Below are positions 7,639 to 16,492 of a DNA stretch of 45,489 bases, piece after piece. A model generated the notes under the pieces. The model searched no databases and was not told the DNA's origin. It worked only from the letters and a program-made list of their open reading frames with translations. A program made the position numbers and the translations under genes. Origin of the DNA: Oscillospiraceae bacterium. Its GTDB lineage: Bacteria; Bacillota; Clostridia; Oscillospirales; Acutalibacteraceae. Within the stretch, counting starts at the first letter, position 1. The number at the start of each line of letters is the position of its first letter. The stretch covers positions 1 to 45,489 of the forward strand of contig SVOR01000014.1 in assembly GCA_015066295.1 (NCBI GenBank), written 5' to 3'.

Positions 7639-9645
7639 ATGGCTTATAAAAAATGGGTGGTCGGCAATGCCGATAAAAGTCTTGCAACAAAGCTTGCAAA
7701 CGAGTGTGACACAGACCCATTTGTTGCTCTTATTGCCGCAGGTCGCGGTTATAGTGAGCCTGCCGACCTTGAAGAATTTTTATCCGATGAGCCGTTATAT
7801 TCCTCACCTTATGAATTACCCGATATGCAAAAGGCGGTAGACGTAATAAACGAGGCTATCACGAATGACGATTTAATTGCCGTTTTCGGTGATTATGATT
7901 GTGACGGCATCACCGCTACTGCGCTTCTTTACGGTTACCTAAAAAAGCGAAACGTTAATTGTGTTTACTATATTCCCGACCGTATGGAAGAGGGATACGG
8001 TATGACAAATTCATCAATTGATAAATTAAATGCACAGGGCGTAAAGCTTATAATCACTGTTGATAACGGTATCAGCTGTTTAGAGCAGGTCGCATACGCT
8101 AAGTCACTCGGCATTAAAACGGTGGTTACCGACCACCATCTACCGCCCGAGAATTTACCGCAAGCCGAGGCGGTAGTTGACCCTCATATTAAGGGTAGCG
8201 CGGTATCGTTTAAGGATATTTCGGGTGTTTTCGTGGCATTTAAACTGGTCTGTGCGCTCGATAATTCCGAGCCCGAGCAGTTAGCGCCATTTTATTCCGA
8301 TTTAGTGGCAATTGGTGTTATTGCCGATATTATGCCGTTAAGGGACGAAAACAGGGATATTGTAAAGCAGGGCATAGCACTAATTAACAATACCTCAAAA
8401 ATGGGCATTATTGCGCTGCTTAACAGCGCAGGCATTAAGCGTGGTGACGTAACTGCGGGAAAGGTTTCTTTCGGCATAGCACCCAGAATCAATGCCGCAG
8501 GCAGAATGGATAGTGCCGATATTGCGCTAAAATTATTGCTCAGTGATGATTTTCACGAGGCATCAGCCTTGGCACAGCAGCTCGAGAATTTTAATGCCGA
8601 GCGTCAGAAAACCGAGCAGGCAATTACCTCACAGGTATTTGAGATTATTGAAAAAGAGCAGCTTAAATACGACCGCGTAATTGTGGTTTCGGGTAAGAAT
8701 TGGCACAAGGGTGTCGTCGGTATCGTCGCTTCACGCGTGGTCGATAAGTACGGTAAGCCCGCACTTGTATTAAGCGAGGATGAAACGGGCGAGCTTTCGG
8801 GCTCGGGCAGAAGCATCTCTGGCTTTTGTCTATATGATGCGTTAGCCGCCTGTAAGGATTTACTTACTCGTTTTGGCGGTCACGAATTAGCGGCAGGTAT
8901 GGCGCTGCCTTTAGAAAATTTGGATGCTTTTAGGACTAAAATCAATGAGTTTGCACTCACTGTACCTGAGGTCTGTCCCATTTTGCATTTAGAGTGTCGG
9001 CTAAACCCTGCGGGTATGTCTACCGACTTGGCCGATGCTATAAAACAACTTGAACCATTTGGTATGGGCAATCCGATGCCGATTTTCGGGGTATATAATC
9101 TTGAACTTAAAAGGATTGTGCCGCTTAGTCAAAACAAACACTCAAAGCTACTTTTCTATAAAGATGGCAATGCTCTTGAAGCCTTGGCATTCGGTGTTTC
9201 ACCCGAGACAGTGCCGTTTGAAATCGGCGATATGGTCGATATAGCCGTAACGCTTGATACAAATGAGTTTGGCGGTAAAAGGACACTTTCGGTGCTTGTT
9301 AAAAATTGGCGTAAAGCGGGACTCAATGAGGATAAACTATTCGACGAAATAGGTGCTTATGAGGGCTTTAAAAAGGGTGCCAACACCCACGTGCCGAGCG
9401 TCGAGCGCGAGGAAATCGGCGAGGTTTACCGCTATTTGCATAACGCTCAGTCGGGCGAAAAGGTAAGACAGCACTTTATAAACACACTCGGCTATTTTAA
9501 AACGATGGTAGCCATTGACGTGCTGGAGGAATTGGGCCTTATAGCAAGCAATAATTCATCGGGAATTACAACCTATTGCGCCGCTTCGGGCGTTAGGGCA
9601 AATTTAGCCGATTCTAAAATACTAAAATCTATAAAGGAGGGGTAA
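7639..9645 (+). CDS. recJ: Single-stranded-DNA-specific exonuclease RecJ
   Basis: 5'-to-3' ssDNA exonuclease for recombination, mismatch and excision repair; a DHH-family phosphoesterase. The metal-binding motifs are in order: DYDCDG (85-90), VDNG (141-144) and TDHH (164-167). The DHHA1 region follows with SGSGRSISGFCLYDAL and FGGHELAAGMAL, then the OB-fold-like region. Residues after about 590 form an extra C-terminal domain of roughly 75 residues, common in clostridial RecJ and absent from E. coli RecJ (577 residues). GGGCGGTGAG precedes the ATG. The gene starts a long co-directional run with rel, and only two bases separate its stop from the rel ATG. Confidence 0.95.
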   Translation: MAYKKWVVGNADKSLATKLANECDTDPFVALIAAGRGYSEPADLEEFLSDEPLYSSPYELPDMQKAVDVINEAITNDDLIAVFGDYDCDGITATALLYGYLKKRNVNCVYYIPDRMEEGYGMTNSSIDKLNAQGVKLIITVDNGISCLEQVAYAKSLGIKTVVTDHHLPPENLPQAEAVVDPHIKGSAVSFKDISGVFVAFKLVCALDNSEPEQLAPFYSDLVAIGVIADIMPLRDENRDIVKQGIALINNTSKMGIIALLNSAGIKRGDVTAGKVSFGIAPRINAAGRMDSADIALKLLLSDDFHEASALAQQLENFNAERQKTEQAITSQVFEIIEKEQLKYDRVIVVSGKNWHKGVVGIVASRVVDKYGKPALVLSEDETGELSGSGRSISGFCLYDALAACKDLLTRFGGHELAAGMALPLENLDAFRTKINEFALTVPEVCPILHLECRLNPAGMSTDLADAIKQLEPFGMGNPMPIFGVYNLELKRIVPLSQNKHSKLLFYKDGNALEALAFGVSPETVPFEIGDMVDIAVTLDTNEFGGKRTLSVLVKNWRKAGLNEDKLFDEIGAYEGFKKGANTHVPSVEREEIGEVYRYLHNAQSGEKVRQHFINTLGYFKTMVAIDVLEELGLIASNNSSGITTYCAASGVRANLADSKILKSIKEG

Positions 9646-9647
9646 AA

Positions 9648-11840
9648 ATGGACGCTATATATGAAAATAATTATGCCGAGCTTCACAATTTAATGGAAGC
9701 GCAGGATGGCAAGTATGATTACGATATTGTTCGCCGCGCGTTTGAGCAGTGTGTCGAAGCGCATAAGGGACAACTGCGTTCATCTAAGGAAGAGTTTTAT
9801 CTGCACCCCTTCAACGTTGCAAAAATTGTTGTGTCACTCGGTATGGATACACAGTCGGTAGCGGCGGCGCTACTTCACGATACGGTAGAGGATACCTCGG
9901 TAACACTTGAGGATATCGAGAAGAATTACGGCGAGGAAATCGCCCTTATAGTTGACGGCGTTACCAAGCTTGGTAAAATTTCTTACTCATCCAAGGAGCA
10001 GCAGCAGTCGGAAAACCTTAGAAAAATGCTTATGGCAATGGCAAAGGATATAAGGGTTATTATCATAAAGCTTGCCGACCGACTTCACAATATGCGTACT
10101 ATTGACGCGGTACCCGACTATAAGCAGAGGGAAAAGTCGCTCGAAACACTCGAGGTTTTCGCACCGATTGCTCATCGTCTTGGTATCAGACATATAAAAG
10201 AGGAGTTAGAAGACCTCTCAATCAAGCATCTTGACGGTGTTGCGTATGCCGAAATCGAAGATTTACTTACCCACCGAAAAGAACAACGCGAAAAGATTTT
10301 AAAGGATATAAAAGAGAAAATATCGGATTATATAAGCGAAATGATGCCTAATATTAACGTGTCTATACAAGCGCGCGTTAAGTCTATTCACGGCATCTAT
10401 CGCAAAATGTATATTCAGGGCAAGGACTTTGATGAAATATACGACATCTATGCCCTTAGAATTATTACCGATACTGTGCCCGACTGTTACAACATACTTG
10501 GTCTTATGCACGACCTTTTCAGACCCTTGCCGGGTAGGTTTAAGGACTATATTTCGATGCCTAAGCCCAACCGTTATCAGTCACTACACACAACGGTTGT
10601 CGGTCGTGATGCAATACCCTTTGAAATACAAATAAGGACCAACGAAATGCACCACACTGCCGAGTACGGTATCGCGGCGCATTGGAAATATAAAGAGGGT
10701 ATAAATAAAAACGACGCCAAAATGGAAAATCAGTTGGCGTGGATTAGACAGATTTTGGAGAGTCAAAACGACTCGGGCGACTCGTCAGAGCTTATCAGCA
10801 CCATTAAGGTCGACTTAGCGCAAGAGGACGTATTCGCCGTAACACCAAAGGGCGACGTTATAAATCTGCCCGCAGGTGCTACCGTAATCGACTTTGCCTT
10901 TGCCATTCACTCGGCTGTTGGCGTTAAAATGGTGGGCGCAAAGGTTGACGGTAAGATTGTACCAATTACCCACGTTATTAAAACGGGTGAAATTATTGAT
11001 ATTTTAACCACCAATCAGGCAGGTCACGGACCAAGCCGTGATTGGCTTAAAATAGCGGTCACCAATCAGGCGCGTGCCAAAATTCGCGGATGGTTTAAGC
11101 GCGAGAGACGCGCCGAGAATATCGAGAGCGGTAAGGCAGAGGTTGATGCCGAGTTTAGACGCAATTCAATTACGCTTCCCGATGATGAAATGGAAATGTT
11201 CCTTGAGGATATTGCCAAAAAGCAAAAAATGGGTAGCGTCGATGATTTCTATGCCGCAATCGGCTACGGCGGTATTTTCCTTTCGAAAATAATGCCGCGC
11301 ATTAAAGACGATTACAATAAGCTGATAAAGACCGCTAAACCCGAGCCTGTCGAAATTAAACCCATACGCGAGGTAACCTCGTCAGACGGCGTTATTGTTG
11401 ACGGCCTTCACGATTGCCTTATTAAGTTTTCAAAGTGTTGTGCGCCGCTTCCCGGTGATGAGATTATCGGCTTTATAACCCGTGGCCACGGCGTATCCAT
11501 CCATAAGCGCGACTGCAATAACGTGCCTGTTGATTTAACTGCGGCGGCCGAGCCGGGCAGATGGGTAAATGCCCACTGGGCAAGCAATATGCGTCGCACC
11601 AACTTTATTTCAACACTTCGCATTTCGGGTATCGACCGCGATGGTCTGCTTGCCGACGTTACGGTTATGCTTTACAATATGCACGTGTCCCTCCATGCCG
11701 TAAATGCCCGTCCCACCAAGGATGGCAACTCGGTAATACAAATTACACTAAGTGCCGAAAACGTTGAGCATCTAAAGAGTATTATAAATCACCTTGAGAA
11801 GCTTCACGGCGTATTCAGCGTTGAAAGAATAAATCAGTAG
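9648..11840 (+). CDS. rel: Bifunctional (p)ppGpp synthetase/hydrolase Rel
   Basis: Makes and degrades the alarmone (p)ppGpp that drives the stringent response. The N-terminal HD hydrolase domain shows LHDTVEDT (76-83). The synthetase domain carries RFKDYISMPKPNRYQSLH (297-314). The RxKD form of this loop, rather than ExDD, is the mark of bifunctional Rel/SpoT enzymes. A TGS domain (about 395-455), a Cys-containing linker (KFSKCCAPLPGDEIIGF) and a C-terminal ACT domain (about 655-725) complete the long-form RSH layout. The length of 730 is typical. A strong AGGAGGGG leads the ATG. The order rel-dtd-MBL-hemZ is a usual clostridial arrangement. Confidence 0.96.
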   Translation: MDAIYENNYAELHNLMEAQDGKYDYDIVRRAFEQCVEAHKGQLRSSKEEFYLHPFNVAKIVVSLGMDTQSVAAALLHDTVEDTSVTLEDIEKNYGEEIALIVDGVTKLGKISYSSKEQQQSENLRKMLMAMAKDIRVIIIKLADRLHNMRTIDAVPDYKQREKSLETLEVFAPIAHRLGIRHIKEELEDLSIKHLDGVAYAEIEDLLTHRKEQREKILKDIKEKISDYISEMMPNINVSIQARVKSIHGIYRKMYIQGKDFDEIYDIYALRIITDTVPDCYNILGLMHDLFRPLPGRFKDYISMPKPNRYQSLHTTVVGRDAIPFEIQIRTNEMHHTAEYGIAAHWKYKEGINKNDAKMENQLAWIRQILESQNDSGDSSELISTIKVDLAQEDVFAVTPKGDVINLPAGATVIDFAFAIHSAVGVKMVGAKVDGKIVPITHVIKTGEIIDILTTNQAGHGPSRDWLKIAVTNQARAKIRGWFKRERRAENIESGKAEVDAEFRRNSITLPDDEMEMFLEDIAKKQKMGSVDDFYAAIGYGGIFLSKIMPRIKDDYNKLIKTAKPEPVEIKPIREVTSSDGVIVDGLHDCLIKFSKCCAPLPGDEIIGFITRGHGVSIHKRDCNNVPVDLTAAAEPGRWVNAHWASNMRRTNFISTLRISGIDRDGLLADVTVMLYNMHVSLHAVNARPTKDGNSVIQITLSAENVEHLKSIINHLEKLHGVFSVERINQ

Positions 11841-11847
11841 GTGTTCT

Positions 11848-12303
11848 ATGAAAGCAATAATTCAAAGGGTTTCCCATGCATCATGTAAGGTCGATGGGGA
11901 ATTTACAGGACAAATTAAAGATGGCTTTATGGTTTTGCTCGGTGTCGGCAAGGATGACACCGATGAGCAGGCAAAATTGCTTGCAAGCAAGACGGCTAAT
12001 CTCAGAATTTTTTGTGACGAAAACGATAAAATGAATTTATCTCTGCTTGATATCCAAGGCGAAGCATTGGTAATTTCCAACTTTACCTTGTGTGCCGATA
12101 CTAAAAAAGGTAACCGCCCGTCCTTTACAAACGCCAAGGAACAGGGGGAAGCCAATAGGCTTTATGAACTATTTTGTGATGAGCTTAAAAACTGCGGTGT
12201 CAAAAGGGTAGAAAAGGGTATTTTCGGTGCCGATATGAAGGTCGAGCTTTTAAACGACGGTCCCGTCACAATAATACTTGATACAGATATTTGGAGAAAA
12301 TAA
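11848..12303 (+). CDS. dtd: D-aminoacyl-tRNA deacylase
   Basis: Removes D-amino acids, and glycine mischarged on tRNA-Ala, from tRNAs; acts as a cytosolic homodimer. The two signature motifs are visible: SNFTLCADTKKGNRPSF, normally SQFTL...KGxRPSF, so the Gln of the first motif is Asn here; and NDGPVTI, with the Gly-Pro pair that makes the chiral selection site. At 151 residues it is full length. Its stop overlaps the start of the next gene by one base (TAATG). It works toward the same end as the AlaX-type editing protein encoded near 38 kb. Confidence 0.94.
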   Translation: MKAIIQRVSHASCKVDGEFTGQIKDGFMVLLGVGKDDTDEQAKLLASKTANLRIFCDENDKMNLSLLDIQGEALVISNFTLCADTKKGNRPSFTNAKEQGEANRLYELFCDELKNCGVKRVEKGIFGADMKVELLNDGPVTIILDTDIWRK

Positions 12304-12917
12304 TGGATATTAAAAGGTGTGTATCGGGCATTTGCGCAACTAATTGCTATTTAATTAGCGGTGATGATTTCGCGGTTGTAATTGACCCCGCCGAAAACGA
12401 TAATCTTATAACCGATTTTGCACAAAAAAATGCCGATAAAAAGAACAAGGCAATACTGCTTACACATTGCCACTTCGACCATATTGGCGGTGCCCTGTCG
12501 GTAAAGAAAATCTGGAACTGCGATATAGTAATTGGCGAACACGAGGCAGAGGGACTTAAAAATCCCAACATAAACTTTTCTGCTATGTGGGGAAGTCACA
12601 GTATGTCAATTGATGCCGATATAAAGGTACGTGACGGGCAGACGTTAAATTTTGGCGAATTTACCGCCAAGGTTTTGCACACACCGGGGCACACCTGCGG
12701 CAGTGTATGTTATCTGTGTGATGACGTCCTTTTTAGCGGCGATACACTTTTTAATTTAAGTGTTGGTCGCACCGATTTGCCGACGGGCTCGTTTGATACC
12801 GAGCTTAAATCTTTGCAGTCGCTGCTACTTTTAGATGATGCCACACGAGTTTTATCGGGTCACGGCGATGAAACCACAATAGGCTACGAAAAAATACATA
12901 ATCCATACGTAAAATAA
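12303..12917 (+). CDS. MBL-fold metallo-hydrolase, glyoxalase II-like
   Basis: Metallo-beta-lactamase-fold hydrolase of the small glyoxalase II/YcbL type; the substrate is not predictable from sequence. The zinc site is complete: HCHFDH (HxHxDH) in LLTHCHFDHIGG, then LHTPGHTCGS, then the bridging Asp in LFSGDTLF, and the last His in LSGHGDETTIGYEK. The length of about 204 residues fits the compact clade without the C-terminal glyoxalase II domain. GGAGAA lies just before the ATG, inside the end of dtd, so translation is coupled. It is conserved next to dtd and hemZ in many clostridia, but no functional link is established. Confidence 0.9.
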   Translation: MDIKRCVSGICATNCYLISGDDFAVVIDPAENDNLITDFAQKNADKKNKAILLTHCHFDHIGGALSVKKIWNCDIVIGEHEAEGLKNPNINFSAMWGSHSMSIDADIKVRDGQTLNFGEFTAKVLHTPGHTCGSVCYLCDDVLFSGDTLFNLSVGRTDLPTGSFDTELKSLQSLLLLDDATRVLSGHGDETTIGYEKIHNPYVK

Positions 12918-12918
12918 T

Positions 12919-14382
12919 ATGAATATATTTAACGAGAACAATAGTTTTAATTATGAGCTTGAAAAACTTTGTCGTATTTTCTTGCCACACGAAAAAATAA
13001 TATTTACAGACTCCGTTTTTCAGAGTGAGGTTTTTGCACATACTCGTCTTGAAAAAGGCGAAAAAGAAACCGTTTTGTCGGCCTATCTTAATTTTTACGG
13101 CAGACACGCGGAATTCTCCGATACTCTTAAAAACGATGCACCCGATTACCCAAAAGAGTGTGAGCGAGTTTTGGCGGTAGCACTTTTTAAATGCTTTGTA
13201 GATGTTACGGGCTACGTATCACCTTGGGGAATTCTTACGGGTGTACGCCCCGCAAAGCTATATTCGTCACTTTGCAAAAAGGGCGGAAGCGAATACGCTC
13301 AGCATTATTTTAAAGAAAAATTTTTGGTAAACGATAAAAAAATTAAGCTTTGCGAGGAAACCTATCGACGAGAGGGAATAATAACAAAACAGTCAAGCAG
13401 AGATTCCTTTAGTCTTTATATTTCGATACCGTTTTGCCCAACAAGGTGTTCTTATTGCTCCTTTGTTTCGCATTCGGTTGATAAGGCAAAAAAGCTTATA
13501 CCCGAATATTTGGAAAAGCTGATTACCGAAATTAAGGCAACGGCCGAAATTGCAGATAAAACGGGATTAAAGTTGCGTTCTGTTTATATTGGTGGCGGCA
13601 CTCCAACAACACTTAGTGCCGAGCAACTGGAAGCTCTTATGAAAACGGTTGCCGAAAATTTTGATATTTCGGGCAAGGAGTACACCGTTGAGGCAGGTCG
13701 TCCTGATACTATAACCGCCGAAAAATTAAGGGTTATAAAGCAAAACGGCGCAAATCGCATCAGCATCAATCCTCAAACCATGAACGATGATGTGCTTAAA
13801 ATTATCGGTCGCTGCCACACCGCAAAGGATACCGAAGACGCCTTTATTTTGGCACGCAGTCTTGGTTTTGATAACATAAATATGGATTTAATCGCAGGAC
13901 TTCCGGGTGACACCCTTGATAGCTTTAAGGAAACAATAAAAAAGGTAATTGAATTGTCGCCCGATAGCGTTACGGTGCATTCCTTAGCGTTAAAGCGCGC
14001 CGCTAATCTTGGTAGCGAGCAAACGGCATTCCTGGAAGGTGTTACCGCTTCGCAGATGGTTGATTTTGCCAAGGAAGCGTTATCACAAAAAGGCATTGTG
14101 CCATATTATATGTATAGACAAAGTAAAACCGTCGGAAACAACGAAAACGTTGGTTATTCGTTACCAAACAAAGAAAGTTTTTACAACGTATATATTATGG
14201 ACGAGACACACACAATATTAGCGTGCGGTGCTTCGGCTGTAACAAAGTTAAGGCAACCCGGCGGTTCTTATATTGAAAGAATTTTTAATTATAAATACCC
14301 CTACGAATATGTTAGTAATTTTAGTGAAATTCTTTCAAGAAAGGAAAGAGTAGTTGCTTTTTATGATGAATACCGTATTTGA
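12919..14382 (+). CDS. hemZ: HemZ-like radical SAM protein (coproporphyrinogen dehydrogenase family)
   Basis: Radical SAM enzyme of the HemN/HemZ family. The 4Fe-4S cluster motif is C173-x3-C177-x2-C180 (PFCPTRCSYC), followed by the SAM-binding YIGGGTPTTL and later GLPGDTLDSF. About 160 residues precede the radical SAM core, as in HemZ, and the C-terminal part carries the HemN-like GNNENVGYS element. HemZ is assigned to oxygen-independent coproporphyrinogen III oxidation, but its role in organisms without a full haem pathway is uncertain. It starts one base after the previous stop, without a good ribosome binding site, so coupling to the MBL gene is likely. Confidence 0.9.
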   Translation: MNIFNENNSFNYELEKLCRIFLPHEKIIFTDSVFQSEVFAHTRLEKGEKETVLSAYLNFYGRHAEFSDTLKNDAPDYPKECERVLAVALFKCFVDVTGYVSPWGILTGVRPAKLYSSLCKKGGSEYAQHYFKEKFLVNDKKIKLCEETYRREGIITKQSSRDSFSLYISIPFCPTRCSYCSFVSHSVDKAKKLIPEYLEKLITEIKATAEIADKTGLKLRSVYIGGGTPTTLSAEQLEALMKTVAENFDISGKEYTVEAGRPDTITAEKLRVIKQNGANRISINPQTMNDDVLKIIGRCHTAKDTEDAFILARSLGFDNINMDLIAGLPGDTLDSFKETIKKVIELSPDSVTVHSLALKRAANLGSEQTAFLEGVTASQMVDFAKEALSQKGIVPYYMYRQSKTVGNNENVGYSLPNKESFYNVYIMDETHTILACGASAVTKLRQPGGSYIERIFNYKYPYEYVSNFSEILSRKERVVAFYDEYRI

Positions 14383-15295
14383 AATTAACAAAGCCGTTTG
14401 TGAAAATCTTGATGATTTTATTGCGCAATCGGAAACTAATTACAAAAAGGAAGTAAAAAGTATTGCCGAGCATTTAGCTCTTAACCGCCAATTTAAGTTA
14501 ATTATGCTTGCCGGTCCGTCAGGCTCGGGAAAAACGACGACGGCGCATATTTTAAAAGAGTGTTTAAAGGATTTAGGCCTGTCATCTCAAATAATATCTC
14601 TCGATAACTTTTATTTGAGTGAGGATGAGTTACCCGTGCTCGAGAGTGGAGAGAGGGATACCGAATCGGTCCATTCGCTTGATATTGGTTCAATTAAGCG
14701 CTGTTTTGAGAATATTATCAAAACAGGCAAATCGAGTATGCCTAAATTCGTGTTTGCAGAGAAAAGAAGTATTAAAGACGCATTGTATATCGATGCCACA
14801 AACTCTGTTATAATAGTCGAAGGACTGCACGCCCTTAACCCTTTAATTATCGAAGGGTTACCAAAGGACAGTTTTTATAAAATTTACGTCAGCGTAAACG
14901 AAAGCGTTTATGATGATGACGGCGATGAGCTTTTATCATCGCGTAAAATACGCCTTATGCGCAGAGTTTTGCGTGACGAAAGATTTAGAGGTGCCGACAT
15001 TAAAACCACCTTAAAAATGTGGATAAGGGTAATTGAAGGCGAGGAAAAGTATTTATATCTATTTAAAAATACCGCCGATAAATTGCTCGTTACCTTTCAT
15101 CCGTATGAGGTATGCGTTTACCGAAAGCATTTTATCGAAGCCGTTTCTAAATTAGATACAGAAACCTTTAACTATGCGTATGCGACATATACTATGAATG
15201 CTGTGAAGAGGTTTTACGACGTAGATTTTTCTAAAGTGCCAAACGATTCTCTAATAAGGGAATATATAGGCGGAGGAATATATAATTACGATTAA
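14363..15295 (+). CDS. Uridine kinase-like nucleoside kinase
   Basis: P-loop kinase of the uridine kinase/phosphoribulokinase family. The Walker A is GPSGSGKT (51-58), followed by SLDNFYLSEDELP, the acceptor region, and IVEGLHALNP, the Walker B-like strand. RKIRLMRRVLRDERFRG supplies the Arg-rich lid. Many clostridial relatives are about 550 residues with an N-terminal TGS/ThrRS-like domain; this one has only about 45 residues before the P-loop. The start lies inside the end of hemZ; ATG 14363 or 14366 are both possible, with AAGGAAAGAG upstream. Probable role: phosphorylating uridine or cytidine with ATP or GTP. Confidence 0.8.
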   Translation: MMNTVFEINKAVCENLDDFIAQSETNYKKEVKSIAEHLALNRQFKLIMLAGPSGSGKTTTAHILKECLKDLGLSSQIISLDNFYLSEDELPVLESGERDTESVHSLDIGSIKRCFENIIKTGKSSMPKFVFAEKRSIKDALYIDATNSVIIVEGLHALNPLIIEGLPKDSFYKIYVSVNESVYDDDGDELLSSRKIRLMRRVLRDERFRGADIKTTLKMWIRVIEGEEKYLYLFKNTADKLLVTFHPYEVCVYRKHFIEAVSKLDTETFNYAYATYTMNAVKRFYDVDFSKVPNDSLIREYIGGGIYNYD

Positions 15296-15309
15296 GCAAG
15301 AGGTGCGTT

Positions 15310-15666
15310 ATGGGATTTTTTGATGATACTATTGAAAAGGCAAAGGATATTTTTGAGGTTGCCGCCAAGAAAACCGAGGAGGTAGCAACGGTAGGCAAGC
15401 AGAAGTATGATATTGCGTCGCTTAAAGCCAAGCTTTCAAAAAATTACGAGGCGCTTGGTATGATATATTTTAATAAGCTCGATATCGACAACGTCGAGGA
15501 TGAGCAAACGCGATTTACAATAATGCGTATCAGAGAAAATTTAAAGGATATCGAAAAGGCAAACGATGAGCTTTTAAAGATGAAAAACAAAAAGGTTTGT
15601 CCCAAATGCAAGGCGGGTGTCGATACAAAATCGGCATATTGCAACGCGTGCGGTGAGAAGCTTTAA
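15310..15666 (+). CDS. Small zinc-ribbon protein with coiled-coil region
   Basis: Not assigned to a named family. Residues 8-45 are amphipathic and helix-forming, with residues 70-94 forming a second likely coiled coil. A C-terminal zinc ribbon has Cys97-x2-Cys100 and Cys111-x2-Cys114. The start MGFFDDTIEKAKD resembles the short zinc-ribbon proteins common in clostridia. AGAGGTG stands before the ATG. It lies 14 bases after the kinase and 11 before the nucleosidase gene, in the same operon. A role as an adaptor or nucleic-acid-binding protein is only a guess. Confidence 0.7.
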   Translation: MGFFDDTIEKAKDIFEVAAKKTEEVATVGKQKYDIASLKAKLSKNYEALGMIYFNKLDIDNVEDEQTRFTIMRIRENLKDIEKANDELLKMKNKKVCPKCKAGVDTKSAYCNACGEKL

Positions 15667-15677
15667 GGGGAATAAAT

Positions 15678-16379
15678 ATGAAAAAGGAATTAAAAATTGG
15701 CATTGTTATTGCCGATAATGACGAGTTTGCACCGTTGGAAAAACGATGCATCGAGTTATCGGCAACACCCGTTAAGATAGCCGGCAGAAAGGGCTACACC
15801 TTTTCGCTTAGTGGCGAAAAAGGAAGTGCTGACGTTGCTGCGGTCGAGTGCGGTATAGGTAAGGTCAATGCGGCCACCGCTACGGCTGCACTTTGCGAAC
15901 AGGGTGTACATATTATTTTAAATTGTGGTTTATCGGGTGGTATTTCGGGTGTATCGAGAAACGAAATAAGCATACCGAATAGCTTTGTCGAGCACGATTT
16001 TGACTTGACGGGACTCGGCTATAAATTGTGCCAAAAACCAAATCAAGAGTACGTATATAATTGCGATAATGAACTGCTCGAAATTGCTAAAAAAATCATA
16101 CCCGATGCAAAGGTTGGCACCGCCGCAACGGGCGACCGCTTTGTGCAAAATGAGTCACTTCGCGACCTTTTGAAAAATGAATTTTCGGCTATGTCGTGCG
16201 ATATGGAAACTGCGGCAATGGCCTACGTTTGCGCGGCGTACGGGGTTAAGTTTTTGTCTGTCAGAAAGGTCTCTGACGATGCAGGAAGCGACGCGGGCGA
16301 TGCTTATCGCGAGCTAAACAACCTTTCGGAAGATATGCTTATTAACTATCTTTTAGAAATAATAAATGCTCTAATTTAG
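15678..16379 (+). CDS. mtnN: 5'-methylthioadenosine/S-adenosylhomocysteine nucleosidase
   Basis: Cleaves adenine from MTA, SAH and 5'-deoxyadenosine, clearing by-products of SAM-dependent enzymes, including radical SAM proteins such as the HemZ encoded upstream. The family pattern is visible: ECGIGKVNAA, LNCGLSGGIS, CDMETAAMAYVC (Glu177 as substrate-binding acid) and VRKVSDDAGSDA (Asp200 as the likely general acid), plus an early Glu16 in place of E. coli Glu12. The length of 233 is normal. The Met of the usual EME motif is kept while its first Glu is Asp. AAGGGG precedes the ATG. It ends the recJ-to-mtnN run, with a hairpin terminator following. Confidence 0.9.
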   Translation: MKKELKIGIVIADNDEFAPLEKRCIELSATPVKIAGRKGYTFSLSGEKGSADVAAVECGIGKVNAATATAALCEQGVHIILNCGLSGGISGVSRNEISIPNSFVEHDFDLTGLGYKLCQKPNQEYVYNCDNELLEIAKKIIPDAKVGTAATGDRFVQNESLRDLLKNEFSAMSCDMETAAMAYVCAAYGVKFLSVRKVSDDAGSDAGDAYRELNNLSEDMLINYLLEIINALI

Positions 16380-16418
16380 TAAAAAAAGGTAGAATTTTAA
16401 GGTAAAATTGTAAAATGA

Positions 16419-16448
16419 GCATATTTTTCAAAAAAATGTGCCTTTTTT
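16419..16448 (+). terminator. Probable terminator after mtnN
   Basis: GCATATTTTT and AAAAATGTGC (16419-16428/16432-16441) form a 10-pair stem with a 3-base loop, followed by C and six T. The stem is AT-rich, so its strength is moderate. Confidence 0.6.
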
Positions 16449-16492
16449 ACCAATTTGTTATTGATTTTATTAAGAAAATATGGTAAAAATAT

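Noticed and set aside
12919..12960. Possible different start for hemZ
   Set aside because: No ribosome binding site stands before ATG 12919, but no downstream ATG, GTG or TTG has a better one, and the N-terminus aligns with the family pattern; translational coupling explains it.
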